From Rhizoctonia solani (lineage: Eukaryota > Basidiomycota > Agaricomycetes > Cantharellales > Ceratobasidiaceae): a stretch of 64,000 nucleotides of DNA. Positions 1 through 10,048 of this stretch are shown in pieces (the first letter of the stretch is position 1; every line of letters begins with the position of its first letter). The stretch is taken from the NCBI RefSeq assembly GCF_016906535.1, contig NC_057377.1:1984001-2048000 (forward strand), given 5' to 3'. The translations under genes were made by a program, and so were the position numbers. The notes beneath the pieces were generated by a model that worked only from the letters and a program-made list of their open reading frames with translations, did no database searches and had not been told where the DNA came from.

Positions 1-1231
1 ACCGAATATACCAAGCTATTTACCAATGGGTCGTACTCCGATTCCCTCGACCTTGGCTTCCTCAAAGTGGCTACTCACACCACCGACACGGTTCTCGTCG
101 AGGTTCTTAAAGACATAGCCGCGGCAGTCAAGAGCATTTGCGTGGATCTAAAACTGAGCCTTTCACTCAACTTACGCCGATCGCTTGATGTCAACCTCGG
201 CGTAGGACTCAGCTCTGTCGACTTGGCCCAGATCAAGCAAGGACACGGTGCGGGGCGTGGAGCTATGGGTGCCTCCGGACCGGTCGTTGTCAAGCGCTCA
301 GAAGACGTTGAAGATCTGGATACTCGGGTGGCTCATGGGTCGAGTTTTGAGCGACACAATTCTCGCAAGCGTCTTCACCACGGGCGTGGAATTTCGGCTA
401 CGTTGGGCAAGAATGTGGGGCGTACTTGTTTAATGACTTCGTGAGTGTTTGATTATTGAGACTTTTAGTTGATGCATATCTGACTCCCATCTCTTGAATA
501 GATTCCAGAATATGGGGTGGCAATACAACAATCCACCGTATGTGCATTGATACTCTCCTTGAACCTCTTACTGAAGATAATACTAGCAACCCTGCGGATG
601 CCGCGATTGGTCCTCAGCTTTACGACGCTCACTTGTACTTTTCATTTGGTATGATACCATTAATACCCAAGCATAACGCTTTTTGACCTTTGTCCTAGGT
701 GGTGTTGCTGACCCCAACGCCGAGTCGTACATGCGCGTTATCTGCAGTGAGTCCACATATTTGATGGCTTATATGTATGGACCATTGATTCAAGTTTTAC
801 AGATACCGATCGCGTTGCCAAGGCAGTCGAAGTAGATAATAGCCCTATCGTGTTTGGTGAATGGTCACTCGCCACGAATTTCGCTGACACGGAGGAATTC
901 CTACGTGACTGTATGCTAGCTTTATTTTCTCATATCATGCAGCTTTCTTAACTAAACACTTGGTACAGGGTCGGATGCTCAGCGTCTCATTTATGCAGGC
1001 CAGGGAGACGGCTGGTACTTTTGGAACTTTAAAGTCGAGGAGAACACGGTCTATGTTCCCTACTGGTAAGTGTCTCGGTGACGCCGAATAATAGTTCACT
1101 CAATATATGCCCTGTATAGGTCGTACTTTGCATCCCTCGAGGCTGGTTACTTTAGCAAAGACCCTAGCAAGCTATCCAATCCAGATGTGTGCAAGCCTTG
1201 GATCGCGAATAGCACCACGACCACGGCTTGA
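1..1231 (+). CDS. Glycoside hydrolase family 5 glucanase, 3' part
   Basis: C-terminal part of a secreted GH5 (probably subfamily 9-like, exo-beta-1,3-glucanase type) enzyme; the N-terminus lies outside the window. The reading frame is open from base 1. It starts inside an inserted domain, with the motif IKQGHGAGRG near 235-262 and basic pairs (KRLHH), and then returns to the catalytic barrel: QYNNPP, GPQLYDAHLYFSFG, then FGEWSLATN, whose Glu is the expected GH5 nucleophile, and the C-terminal WIANSTTTTA. At least five introns of about 50 nt are visible, the first starting at 441. It aligns along its whole length with the genes at 2028-4343 and 60980-63303 and is the upstream member of a tandem pair. 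A role in wall beta-glucan turnover or nutrition is inferred from the family. Confidence 0.85.
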
Positions 1232-2027
1232 ACTGTGGATTGAGAACATTTATGGCTTGTCATATCGCCCTAGTAATATATTCTTTTTCTTTTTGGTCGT
1301 AAATTGCATAAATTGATATCGAGAGCAAAGGCTTGTGTGTATTGTTCTTTGAGAACATGGACTTGGTATTGCTTGTGGCAGTTTTATAGACTGGTAAATA
1401 ATTCTCATATATTCGGCCAACTTGTCCTTTGGAAGGCTAGGAACAATATGGGATTCTCCGTATGGCACGAAAGGTCAATCTGTATACATGATAGATGCAT
1501 CTATGAACACTTCCTCCATGGCTTCTTGGAATAGACTGCCAATGCGATTGATTTGCCGGCGCCTACCGTGCAGGACCAATAGAATGTATCAAGCGCTGAG
1601 GGAACCCGCCCAGTGCGTTATTTTTACCACCACATGGAATTAGGAGACGATGCGCTTGGCATCATCAAGTAAACATATTCTGATCGTGTGGTCTCCAAAG
1701 GTTCGACAGTAGCCGGACTCACGTGTCTGATGCGAATCTGAGACCCAGCATTGATTCGACGCGGGAAGCTATCGAAGTATCGGTACTGTATTCAATTACG
1801 TGGTACCGAGGCGAGAGCTTCTATGAGATTTCCCGAACCTCCTCCATTTCGGTTGTCGATCTATGGCTCGGATTCAAAATCCGGAGTTTCTCGCTGGTAT
1901 ATCTGTGTCCTTCATATAAATTCTCTCGACTATAACACCCCTAATTGTATCTTGTCCCTCCCCTCTGTCTGTCGCTCTTTTGCGCTCAACCAATACGACC
2001 TCTCTTTTCATCTCATTCTATTGAAAT
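1232..2027. other. Intergenic region between tandem GH5 genes
   Basis: 796 bp between the stop of the first GH5 gene and the ATG of the second. It should contain the 3' UTR of the first and the promoter of the second. No supported coding region. A TATA-like box lies at 1915-1920. Confidence 0.6.
1915..1920 (+). promoter_or_regulatory. TATA-like box of the second GH5 gene
   Basis: TATAAA lies 108 bp before the ATG at 2028. The GH5 paralogue at the right end has a TATAAGT at a very similar distance (about 113 bp), which supports a core promoter element. Confidence 0.45.
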
Positions 2028-4343
2028 ATGCGACTGTGTTTTATAGTTATCGGGACCGGACTCCTTGGTGCCACCGCGATCAGTGCGGCCAAAGGGCTGC
2101 CGGTCGATAAGGTTTATGGAGTGAATGTGGGTCTCGGTGTCTTTCTATTCTGTGATATGCTTATAGACTCGCAACATAGCTTGGTAGTTGGTATAATCTT
2201 ATCAAGCGAACTCTGATAATCTCTGCAACTAATGCTCCGTTCACCGCATAGGCTTCTTTCCGAGCCGTGGATGTTTCCAAAGGAATGGGTCCAGAAGATG
2301 GGTGGTGAGTCCTGCGACGACTGCTCTAAATGTGCAGCTAGCGAATTGTAAGTGCATTGTTGGTGTCATTAGTGGCCGAGCTGAGCTCCAGTACAGTGAT
2401 TTGGTGAAAAAGCTGGGCCAAACGCGCGCTGATAAGGTTTTTGCCGAGCACTGGTAGTCGAAACAAGTCCCAAGCTTCGTTCATGAAGGATTAACCAGTC
2501 CTACATTATTCAGGTCCACCTGGTTCACACAAAAGGACGTAGACGACATTGCTGCTGCTGGCCTGAATACCGTCCGCATTCCTATAGGCTATTGGATTAT
2601 CGAAGACCTTGTGGACCGCAAGACGGAGTTCTACGCAAGTTCAACGGTACCTTGTTTCCGTTCCATTCTAACTGAATAACATAGCCCAAGGGCGGACTTG
2701 AGTTTTTGAAAAATGGCCTCCGCATGCTAAAAGAAAAGGGCATTCACGTTATGCTCGATTTCCACGCCATGCCAGGAGTTTCTTCCGCCAACCAAATGTT
2801 CGCCGGACGCTGCACTAGCGACGTCCGATTCTACGTATGCCCCATTAACCTCGAAAATAACATTGCATATGCTGACCATCGCATTTAGACCGACAAAAAC
2901 TACGAACGGGCATTGACGTGGGCAGCTGTTATGACCGAGATGGTTTACCGGGATCCCGATTTTAGCACCGTTTTTGCCATCGAGGCGATCAATGAGCCCA
3001 TTATGGACGCTTCCAAGACTCCTGGATACGGAAACTGTGCGGGGCAACCCTTACTTTGCCATATGAAATTCCTGACTCGATTTTATTGGTAGATCAAAAA
3101 CGGTTCGTTGAGGTTGTTCGATCAGTTGAGAGTAAATTTGGGGTATCGTGTCCGGGTGTCGACCGAGGCAGAATCGTTTCTGATCCCCTTTCTTTGGCGG
3201 CTGACAAGGTCGTCGTGAGGGTACTCGAGAAGGCAATCAGTATCCTCAACAAAACGGCCGACAAACCTGGTTTGGAGTTACTTTATCCATCAACGCACAT
3301 CAATAGCACCCTCAACTTGGGTGGTGTGGAAATATCTGCAATACGTCAAGGACATGGTGCCGGGCGACTTCCATTGCCCATGAGTGCCGTCACCCAATCG
3401 ATACCTGTAAAACGCTCGATCGACGATCATATTGTACCCCATGAACCAGGATCGGAGCGATACAATACACGTAGACGTCAACCCCCCAAGCCTGCCGGCC
3501 CAGGAATTGTTAGAAAAGTTGCGGACCGTACTTGCTTGATGACCACGTAAGAGCAATACTCCCCGCGATTACGAATTAATGACAAGCCATCTCACTAGGT
3601 TTATGAACAAGGACTGGCAGTATAATAACCCTCCGTAAGAAATCGTGCTGAGACCTGGCGCATGAATTTCTGACCCACTAGTCAAGGAATCCGACCGCTG
3701 CTGCCAATGGCCCTCAGCTTTACGACGCTCATTTGTATTTCTCTTTCGGTATGGCATTGAATCTACCAGACCTATCTATGTTCTCATTTTCGAAATTCAG
3801 GAGGCGTTGCGGATCCCAGTCCTGATTCTTATATGCAAACTATCTGCAGTGAGTTCAATTTAATTTCACTATCTGGAGAATCTTGTCTTGATATGTCTTA
3901 TAGATACGGACCGCGTCAAAAATGCTTATGCGGATAACAATAATCCGCTAGTCTTTGGCGAATGGTCACTTGCGACAAACTTTGATGCTTCGGAAGATTT
4001 TATTCGCGACTGTGAGTCTGATTTGTACAATGGCAGTTTCCATAAAGCCCTTGAATAACGGGTGACGCACAGGGGCGGACGCTCAGAGATACATCTACGC
4101 CGGCCAAGCTGACGGTTGGATCTTTTGGAGCCACAAGATTGAGCAAGGTTCGCCCTATATTCCGTATTGGTGAGCTCTGGTCGTCCCTTTTTAAATTATG
4201 ATGGGTTCCTCATTTTATGCACGGGTTCCAGGTCATACTTCTCGGCTCTCAAGGCGGGGTACTTTAAGAAGGATCCGAGTCGACTTGCTAATCCCAATGT
4301 ATGCAAGTCGTGGATTGCGAACAGGACTTCGACTACGGTTTAG
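2028..4343 (+). CDS. Secreted GH5 glucanase (exo-beta-1,3-glucanase-like), complete
   Basis: About 530 residues after splicing. The start MRLCFIVIGTGLLG gives a signal peptide, followed by LPVDKVYGVN. Catalytic landmarks are NTVRIPIGYW, HVMLDFHAMPG, IEAINEP (Glu acid/base) and FGEWSLATN (Glu nucleophile). Between the NEP strand and QYNNPP sits an insert of roughly 110 residues (3120-3546) with IRQGHGAGR and several dibasic sites, which is unusual for GH5. Exons at the 5' end are 2028-2126, 2180-2190, 2252-2347, 2397-2453, 2514-2634, 2685-2834 and 2889-3036, with more to 4343. Noteworthy are an 11-nt microexon and a GC-AG intron. Family knowledge gives hydrolysis of beta-1,3 (or mixed) glucans outside the cell; the exact substrate is unknown. 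Confidence 0.9.
2180..2190 (+). other. 11-nt internal microexon of GH5 gene
   Basis: CTTGGTAGTTG is flanked by an acatag acceptor and a gtataat donor. With the next exon it encodes LGSW, completing the GH5 stretch YGVN-LGSW-LLSEPW. Skipping it would remove the conserved Gly-Trp and shift the frame. The paralogue at 60980-63303 has an 11-nt exon at the same place (63139-63149). Confidence 0.8.
2635..2684 (+). other. GC-AG intron in GH5 gene
   Basis: Donor gcaagt after ...EFY and acceptor atag before PKGGLEF. No GT donor keeps the conserved protein. The paralogue has a GT donor (gtgcgt) at the same position. Confidence 0.75.
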
Positions 4344-4528
4344 GGATGTTGTCGTCTTGCCCATTGTTCCGTCATGAGAGGCCGTTGTAATCGTCTCATT
4401 CATTTTTGAATATGTCATAAGCAGGGACCTGCGCTGAACATTAACTTGACATCATGTGTTGTGTGACAAGACGGAGAGAATCAGGGAGGAAAGCCTAGAC
4501 AATTATCATCTATGCTTTTTTGGGAGCG

Positions 4529-4536
4529 CACGTGAC
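4529..4536 (-). promoter_or_regulatory. RTCACGTG (Cbf1-type) site upstream of DUS1
   Basis: CACGTGAC on the plus strand, i.e. GTCACGTG on the minus strand, ends 180-182 bp before the DUS1 ATG. One of five such sites in front of core genes in this window. Confidence 0.45.
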
Positions 4537-4715
4537 CTAAATGATGACTTGAGGATTTGATATTTGGCTTCTAACCACAACTTTTTCTCCTTGATCGACG
4601 GACTCGAGTGTAACTTGTATTTATTCTTGCAGTTTCCCCGGCTATTTGGCCCTTGTATCAGTAAACTCTGTCTCATCTCAGATCTACTTTGAACGCGCTT
4701 GGGCGCTTTCGCCTC

Positions 4716-6558
4716 ATGACTGCCACCGAATCCAGCGTTTCCCCACCGACTGGCAAATTGGGAGGATACGAGTTTTACAAAAAGGTGCTCAAAAGCCCGA
4801 AATATGTAGTTGCTCCGATGGTTGACCAGAGTGAACTGGTATGTTACTCTTCACCCATAAGCGAACCTCGGCTGATAGTTGGCGAAAGGCATGGAGGATA
4901 TTGTCCAGGAGATACGATTCGCAAGTGAGATCCTCCCCGGTAGTCCTTTGGAGAGAGGAACTAACAGCGTCGGGTTATAGCTAGCTTATACACCCATGAT
5001 AAACTCCAAGATGTTTGCTGGGAACCATCGACGAGGATACCAAGAGCTCAATTTTAATATCGCCAATGGTGAAGAGGGCGGAGAGCGGGACCGACCTCTT
5101 ATCGTACAGGTACGCACCCTTGCATACACCACTCGCCTTTGCACGTCATAATCTCAGCGCCTCCGTTTTTTTTCGTCAGTAGTTTTGTGGAAATGATCCT
5201 GAAAAGTTGCTCGATTCGGCATTGGTCGTTCAGGACCACTGCGATGCGGTCGATATCAACTTTGGATGCCCACAAGACATTGCGAAAAAGGGCCACTATG
5301 GATCGTTCCTCCAGGACGACTGGGACTTGGTTTACAAACTCAGTAAGCTTATCGCTGTGGATTACGACCCCAATCCTCGCTCACGCAATAGACGACAGTC
5401 AACATTCTCCATACGAACCTCAAGGTTCCTGTAACCGCCAAGTTCAGGATATTCCCAGACGTCAACAAAACCGTCGAGTATGCCAAGATGATGGAGAGGG
5501 CTGGAGCGCAAATTGTCACCTGTCATGGCAGGACTCGAGAGCAGAGGGGGGTTAATACCGTGAGTATTGATAAGACTATGCTTCCTTTCTCGTTTCGTTG
5601 ATATACGACTACCCAGGGTTTGGCTGATTGGACACAAATCGCCGCCGTTAAGAAAGCGCTCAAAATTCCCGTGTTTGCGAATGGAAATATACTCTATCCC
5701 GAGGACGTGAAAGCATGCTTGGAAGCTACTGGGGCCGACGGAGTCATGTCTGCAGAGGCGAACCTCTATAACCCCGCTTTATTCGCTGGGCTTCCTCCCG
5801 ACTCATCTCTCGTAACCGGACCGCGAGACCATACCGATCTGGCAATTGAATATCTCGAGATTGTCAAAGAGCTCAAGACGGATACCGCACCCAGCGCTGT
5901 CAAGGGACATCTTTTCAAGCTTATGAGGCCTGCGCTTGGGCGGGAGACCGATTTGAGGGACCGTATTGGGAGAGTCAACCCGAAAGGACCCTCGAAATCG
6001 AAAGATTACAAAAAGTCACGAGCATGGGTCGATGAATACCTCGAAATCGTCAAAGAGCTGAAAACCAGGATGGAGGTGAGTATGAAGTATTCATTAGCAT
6101 TCGGGCTGGTCCTGACGTTTTTTTTCGAAGAGGGACAAGGCGGCAGCGGCGGATTCAGGGGACCTGACCAAGGAAGGCTTGCCCCTTCCTCATTGGTCTG
6201 CCCAGCCTTATGTTAGACCGCCTCCTGTACCTGCGTCCAACGGTAAACAAGAAAAGGGAAAGTCGAAGAAGGGTAGTCTTGCGGCAAATCTTCCGCCTCC
6301 TGACGTAGGCTGCCCTGCGGAGGACGCGGAGAAGCTGGAAAAAGCAGAAGCCGAGGTGGCCGTCAAGAGTGCACTCGAATCAGGTTTGAAAAAATTAATA
6401 TTCATGCGTCGGCTCGTCCCCCTAACGCTCAACTCGATACAGGTGTTAAACGAGCAGCGACGCCAACGGAAGTCGCAGCGCTGGAGGCTAAACGTCCCCG
6501 ACTCGAAGACGAACCATTGAAAGTTGCAGAGGAAGACGCGCTGGCTCTTTCTCAGTGA
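4716..6558 (+). CDS. DUS1: tRNA-dihydrouridine synthase 1 (Dus1)
   Basis: Flavoenzyme reducing uridine in the tRNA D-loop (positions 16/17 for the Dus1 class). The spliced protein starts [10 protein letters not shown] and reads [30 protein letters not shown]. The Dus signature [20 protein letters not shown] carries the catalytic Cys. Further motifs are [20 protein letters not shown] and PVFANGNI. The C-terminal extension is Lys/Pro-rich and ends ...EEDALALSQ. The ATG at 4716 is preferred because an upstream extension has only a TTG. Introns follow codons for SEL, SQ and IVQ, among others. A repeated phrase [11 protein letters not shown] occurs twice in the C-terminal half (around 5850-5880 and 6030-6060), suggesting a small internal duplication. 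Confidence 0.93.
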
Positions 6559-6798
6559 TATCTTGTTCTGTTTCATTTTTCCGGTGGGGGTTTTTTTTAT
6601 TGTACGATCACACTCGTAAAACGACATGGATAATTTAAATGAAAGGAACCGCCGTCGGCTGACAAATTATCCGGTCTGGTTGTGTATGCGCGATGAGCTC
6701 TAAATTCACTGCCTGTAGTGTTCACTTCTACGCGAGGCAAGTCATATAATACAGGCTCTTCAGATTGATCCTATATCCTCCCCTTGTTCTGAACTACC

Positions 6799-7487
6799 AT
6801 GTCCTCCAACGAACTAGATCACAGTGTGTTTGAAGCCATGATTAACGGCGAGCCGTACTGGGCTGGTGATCCCTACGTTCAAAAAATAGCAACCGAGCAA
6901 AGCAAAAAAGTCAAAGAGCTCAACGTCGAACAGGATGATAAGAAGAGAGAAGTATTGCTTAGGAACTTGCTGAGATGCAAGGACGATGCTTATGTAGCAA
7001 TCGTAATGCCATTCTTTTGCGAATATGCAAGTGCATTTAGTTCATATCCTGTCTGATGTGCTGAAACCGTTGTTCTTGGATAGGGATTCAATATTACTAT
7101 TGAAGGCGATGTCTTTATCGGGACAGGATGTACAATGCTGGATGTTTGCCCAAGTAAGTTTGGCCGTCCGCGTAACCGACTGCTCAGCTCATATGTAGGT
7201 TACCAGTTACGATTGGCGAGCGCACACTCATTGGTCCCAATGTTCAAATTTACACCCCTGTCCACCCACTTGGACCAGAAGAGCGAAACGGACTAAGAGG
7301 GAAAGAACGGGCTAAACCGATAAAGATAGGAAAAGATTGCTGGATAGGAGGTGCGGTGATTATTCTTCCTGGGATAACAATCGGCGATGGGTCCACAGTG
7401 GGCGCTGGGAGTGTCGTTACGAGGGACGTGGAGCCAAGGTCTCTTGTCGCAGGAAACACGGCGAAACTGATCAAGAGAATTGATTGA
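6799..7487 (+). CDS. Sugar/maltose O-acetyltransferase (LacA/NodL/Maa type)
   Basis: Acetyl-CoA-dependent O-acetyltransferase of the left-handed beta-helix (hexapeptide) family. The N-terminal Mac domain is visible (MINGEPYWAGDPY...). The spliced core reads PFFCEY-GFNITIEGDVFIG, MLDVCP-ITIGERTLIGPNV, YTPVHPLG (His of the active site), KIGKDCWIGGAVIILPG and GAGSVVTRDVEPRSLVAGN. Three coding exons: 6799-7026, 7084-7153 and 7208-7487. The first intron has a GC donor. The length (about 192 residues) is normal for the family. The physiological acceptor sugar is unknown. It runs in the same direction as DUS1, 240 bp downstream. Confidence 0.9.
7027..7083 (+). other. GC-AG intron in acetyltransferase gene
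   Basis: Donor gcaagt directly after FCEY, acceptor ggatag before GFNITIEG. The junction restores the conserved FYC(D/E)YG(Y/F)NI block of this family. Confidence 0.75.
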
Positions 7488-7687
7488 TTGTTGTGTTTTG
7501 CTGACTTAGAATGTGTTGTATGTGAAACTTGAGCAGGGAAATAAACCGATCGCTTGTTTGCGACACGCGCTGGCACGTGATGCTATAGTGCATATAACTC
7601 AAGACCTTACATTCACCTGATATTCTCGTTCAAAGCCAATATATACAAGAAATCTCATACTATGCTGGGGTAACGATGAAACTAGTG

Positions 7688-10048
7688 TTATAAGAGAATG
7701 AAGAGCGCTAATGCTATATCAGATATATCTGTGTGAATCACCATGTAATTTGTGCTGGTATGAACACTCACTCTATCCTGTTGTTCTCCTGGTACTTCTA
7801 CGCTTATATCTTTCCCTATAACCCCTCTCCACACTGTATCCATGGCATTTTCTATCTCTTTCCGACAGGCTTCAGGAGCCCCGGGTCCTCGTTGGTTATG
7901 TATCATTTCGCTTAGGTTCTTAATCCTTTCGTGAATAAAGGTGTGGATCTCCGAGACCAACATGGGTTGCTCTTCCCCACGAGAGTCGCTTTTAGATTTC
8001 TGGGTAATTGTTAGATTCAGAATTAAAACCAAGGTAGGATCAAAGGCACTTACTCGCAACCAACATCGAATCCTGTTTCCCAGTCGCCGCTCTGCCGCTT
8101 CCTCGAGCACTTTGGTGATTTCTTCTCCAAGGCAGTACCATAAGCATATTTTCCAGATACTCTGGAAGGGTAATCCAAAGTTTATCTTCTTTCCTTTTTC
8201 TTTGAGACATATTAACATTTCGAGTGTGACCAATCGAAGTTCATGCATGCTGCATTTGGGATCCGTGAGAGCTAGGTCTTTGATAGACTTTTCGAGTTCG
8301 CAAACCACTTGGTCTTCGAGCTCCGGTTGCATGAGATTAATGTCTGACATCATTCCCAGTACATTCGACCTTTCTAGACTCAGTGGGTTTGTACCTCTAG
8401 TCATGTTGACACTGGACGGGGGCAGAGTTGTGGCCTGGGCTTGGGCTGGGGCTTGAAACTGACCCGGGAACTGAAGCTGAGCTTGAGGCTGGGGCCGAGA
8501 TTTGGCTTTTTTAGTTTGAGCCCTGACTTGATCCATCTCGTTCATAGCTACATCACGCCTCATGGATAGAACAGATACGAAGTTAGCAGCGATGCCTGAG
8601 ACGTGCTGAACTTGGTTTGGAATATCCTTCAGCGTTCTCATTAGCATAATAAGGGGCAAAACAGGTGATTCGATAGGGTTAAGGGACGCGCGCAGTTGTG
8701 CTGCATTCCATGCAGCCCGAAGTCCCACTGGAGTTAGGCGGGCACGAAGAATAAGAGGGGAGTTGCCGATGCGCTGGAGTGCATTGGAACGGCGGTGCAT
8801 TGTTTTCGAATCTACAAACCGTCCCGCACGATTGGCAGCTTCTGTTTGTTTTAGTGCTTCGCCGAAAGCGCTCCACATCCTATTGAGATATATATCGATT
8901 AGTTTATTAACCTCCTTCTCAATTCTATCCTTCCATTCTGGCCTCAGGCCCTCTATGTGCCGGTCATGCAAAAACAAGTCACTGATAGTGGACTCTTCTG
9001 TTCCTTCAATCGCCAGGCCAATCGTTAAATCTGCAAGTTTATGTAAAAGTTCTCTAACATGGTCGCGAATAACGCCTATGTCATCACGAATCCACAGTGG
9101 AAACCTATGTGGGAGCTGAAGGAGATCCAGGATTTTTCGGAACATAAATGAATTCTCGATTTCATCTTGGCACCGTTTGATAAACTTTCGCTCAAGGGAG
9201 TCAGCTGGCAGTCCATTGCGACTATATTCCCCTGCAAGGAGCAGAGCTAGATTTGGCCGAAGTTCAGGGGCGGCCTTGGCTCTGAAGTTTCTAGGTCCGG
9301 GTCTAGTGCGTTGAGTGTCGCTTAGTTCGACCATCCTTGCGGTAAGTAGCTGAGTGGTTGTCGTAGCATCAGATCGTAGTGCGATTGCCCAATCGACATG
9401 TAGCCGAAGCAGTATAGCGACAATATTCCAGCAATAGAAGAAGCAATTGAATTGACTCAGGGTGTACAACTGGGCGTCTTGATGTTTGGATATGCTGGCG
9501 GAGATCTTGATGACTTGTTCAAGCGCAACTGGCTCTGGGAACTCTATAGCGAGCTCAACAGTGGAGCTTCGCTCATTGCTACTAAGGTATGCAAACTCTT
9601 TGAAATCGACATAATCGTAGGCTTCAGTTCGTACGAGCGCGTTCAGTTGATGCTCTGGGCTTGCCTCGCGCTCGAACTTTAACACGTATTCGTAAACATT
9701 GTCGGGGACGTTTGTCCACCAAATGGGATTAGAGTTTGTAGTGGCTGGAGAAGAAGTTGAGTTTGAGAGATTCGGGGGCACTGTGGATTGACGCAGTTCA
9801 TTTGAATTCTTGGACTTGGAGAGACCTCGAAGGAGTATGAACTCATGTTGAACACCAGATCGCAATTTACGATATTCGAGCCTTTTGAAGAACACAGTAC
9901 TTCCCCAAATACCGCGCCAGGCCATGAATTCGGGCCCGTCAAAAAGGATTCGCAGCCTGCCATCACTCCCATGGGCTATAAGTCTAAGTGACATATTAGG
10001 GACATAGCAGATTCGATGTGATAAATCCAGGCTATTAGGACGAGGCAT
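7688..10048 (-). CDS. Unrecognised 786-codon protein with His...Asn-Cys motif, family member A
   Basis: I do not recognise this protein by name. It is an almost uninterrupted 786-codon frame starting MPRPNSLDLS. The N-terminal domain has QHEFILLRG (His 68) and LYTLSQFNCFFYCWNIV (Asn-Cys 201-202). The same order, HRFVLAHLDNGTV then YYDLLKYNCYFFSWTI, occurs in the protein at 35475-37013, so the two are paralogues. A His followed by an NC on a helix recalls permuted NlpC/P60 folds (LRAT, PPPDE); this is inference. The remainder is mostly helical, with a Pro/Gln/Ala-rich linker around residues 520-550. An 18-codon stretch at 8000-8053 looks like an in-frame intron. No signal peptide is seen. Its 3' end converges with the acetyltransferase gene. 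Confidence 0.75.
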   Translation of the reverse strand: MPRPNSLDLSHRICYVPNMSLRLIAHGSDGRLRILFDGPEFMAWRGIWGSTVFFKRLEYRKLRSGVQHEFILLRGLSKSKNSNELRQSTVPPNLSNSTSSPATTNSNPIWWTNVPDNVYEYVLKFEREASPEHQLNALVRTEAYDYVDFKEFAYLSSNERSSTVELAIEFPEPVALEQVIKISASISKHQDAQLYTLSQFNCFFYCWNIVAILLRLHVDWAIALRSDATTTTQLLTARMVELSDTQRTRPGPRNFRAKAAPELRPNLALLLAGEYSRNGLPADSLERKFIKRCQDEIENSFMFRKILDLLQLPHRFPLWIRDDIGVIRDHVRELLHKLADLTIGLAIEGTEESTISDLFLHDRHIEGLRPEWKDRIEKEVNKLIDIYLNRMWSAFGEALKQTEAANRAGRFVDSKTMHRRSNALQRIGNSPLILRARLTPVGLRAAWNAAQLRASLNPIESPVLPLIMLMRTLKDIPNQVQHVSGIAANFVSVLSMRRDVAMNEMDQVRAQTKKAKSRPQPQAQLQFPGQFQAPAQAQATTLPPSSVNMTRGTNPLSLERSNVLGMMSDINLMQPELEDQVVCELEKSIKDLALTDPKCSMHELRLVTLEMLICLKEKGKKINFGLPFQSIWKICLWYCLGEEITKVLEEAAERRLGNRIRCWLRVSAFDPTLVLILNLTITQKSKSDSRGEEQPMLVSEIHTFIHERIKNLSEMIHNQRGPGAPEACRKEIENAMDTVWRGVIGKDISVEVPGEQQDRVSVHTSTNYMVIHTDISDIALALFILL
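8000..8053 (-). other. Probable 54-nt in-frame intron
   Basis: On the minus strand the segment begins gtaagtgc and ends acccag, is 54 nt long (3n) and contains no stop, so it is invisible to ORF finding. Its translation is hydrophobic (LVLILNLTI) and unlike the flanks. Confidence 0.6.

Noticed and set aside
7027..7058. Acetyltransferase ending early after FFCEYASAFSSYPV as a truncated protein
   Set aside because: Those codons are intron sequence; a GC-AG splice restores the conserved beta-helix domain.
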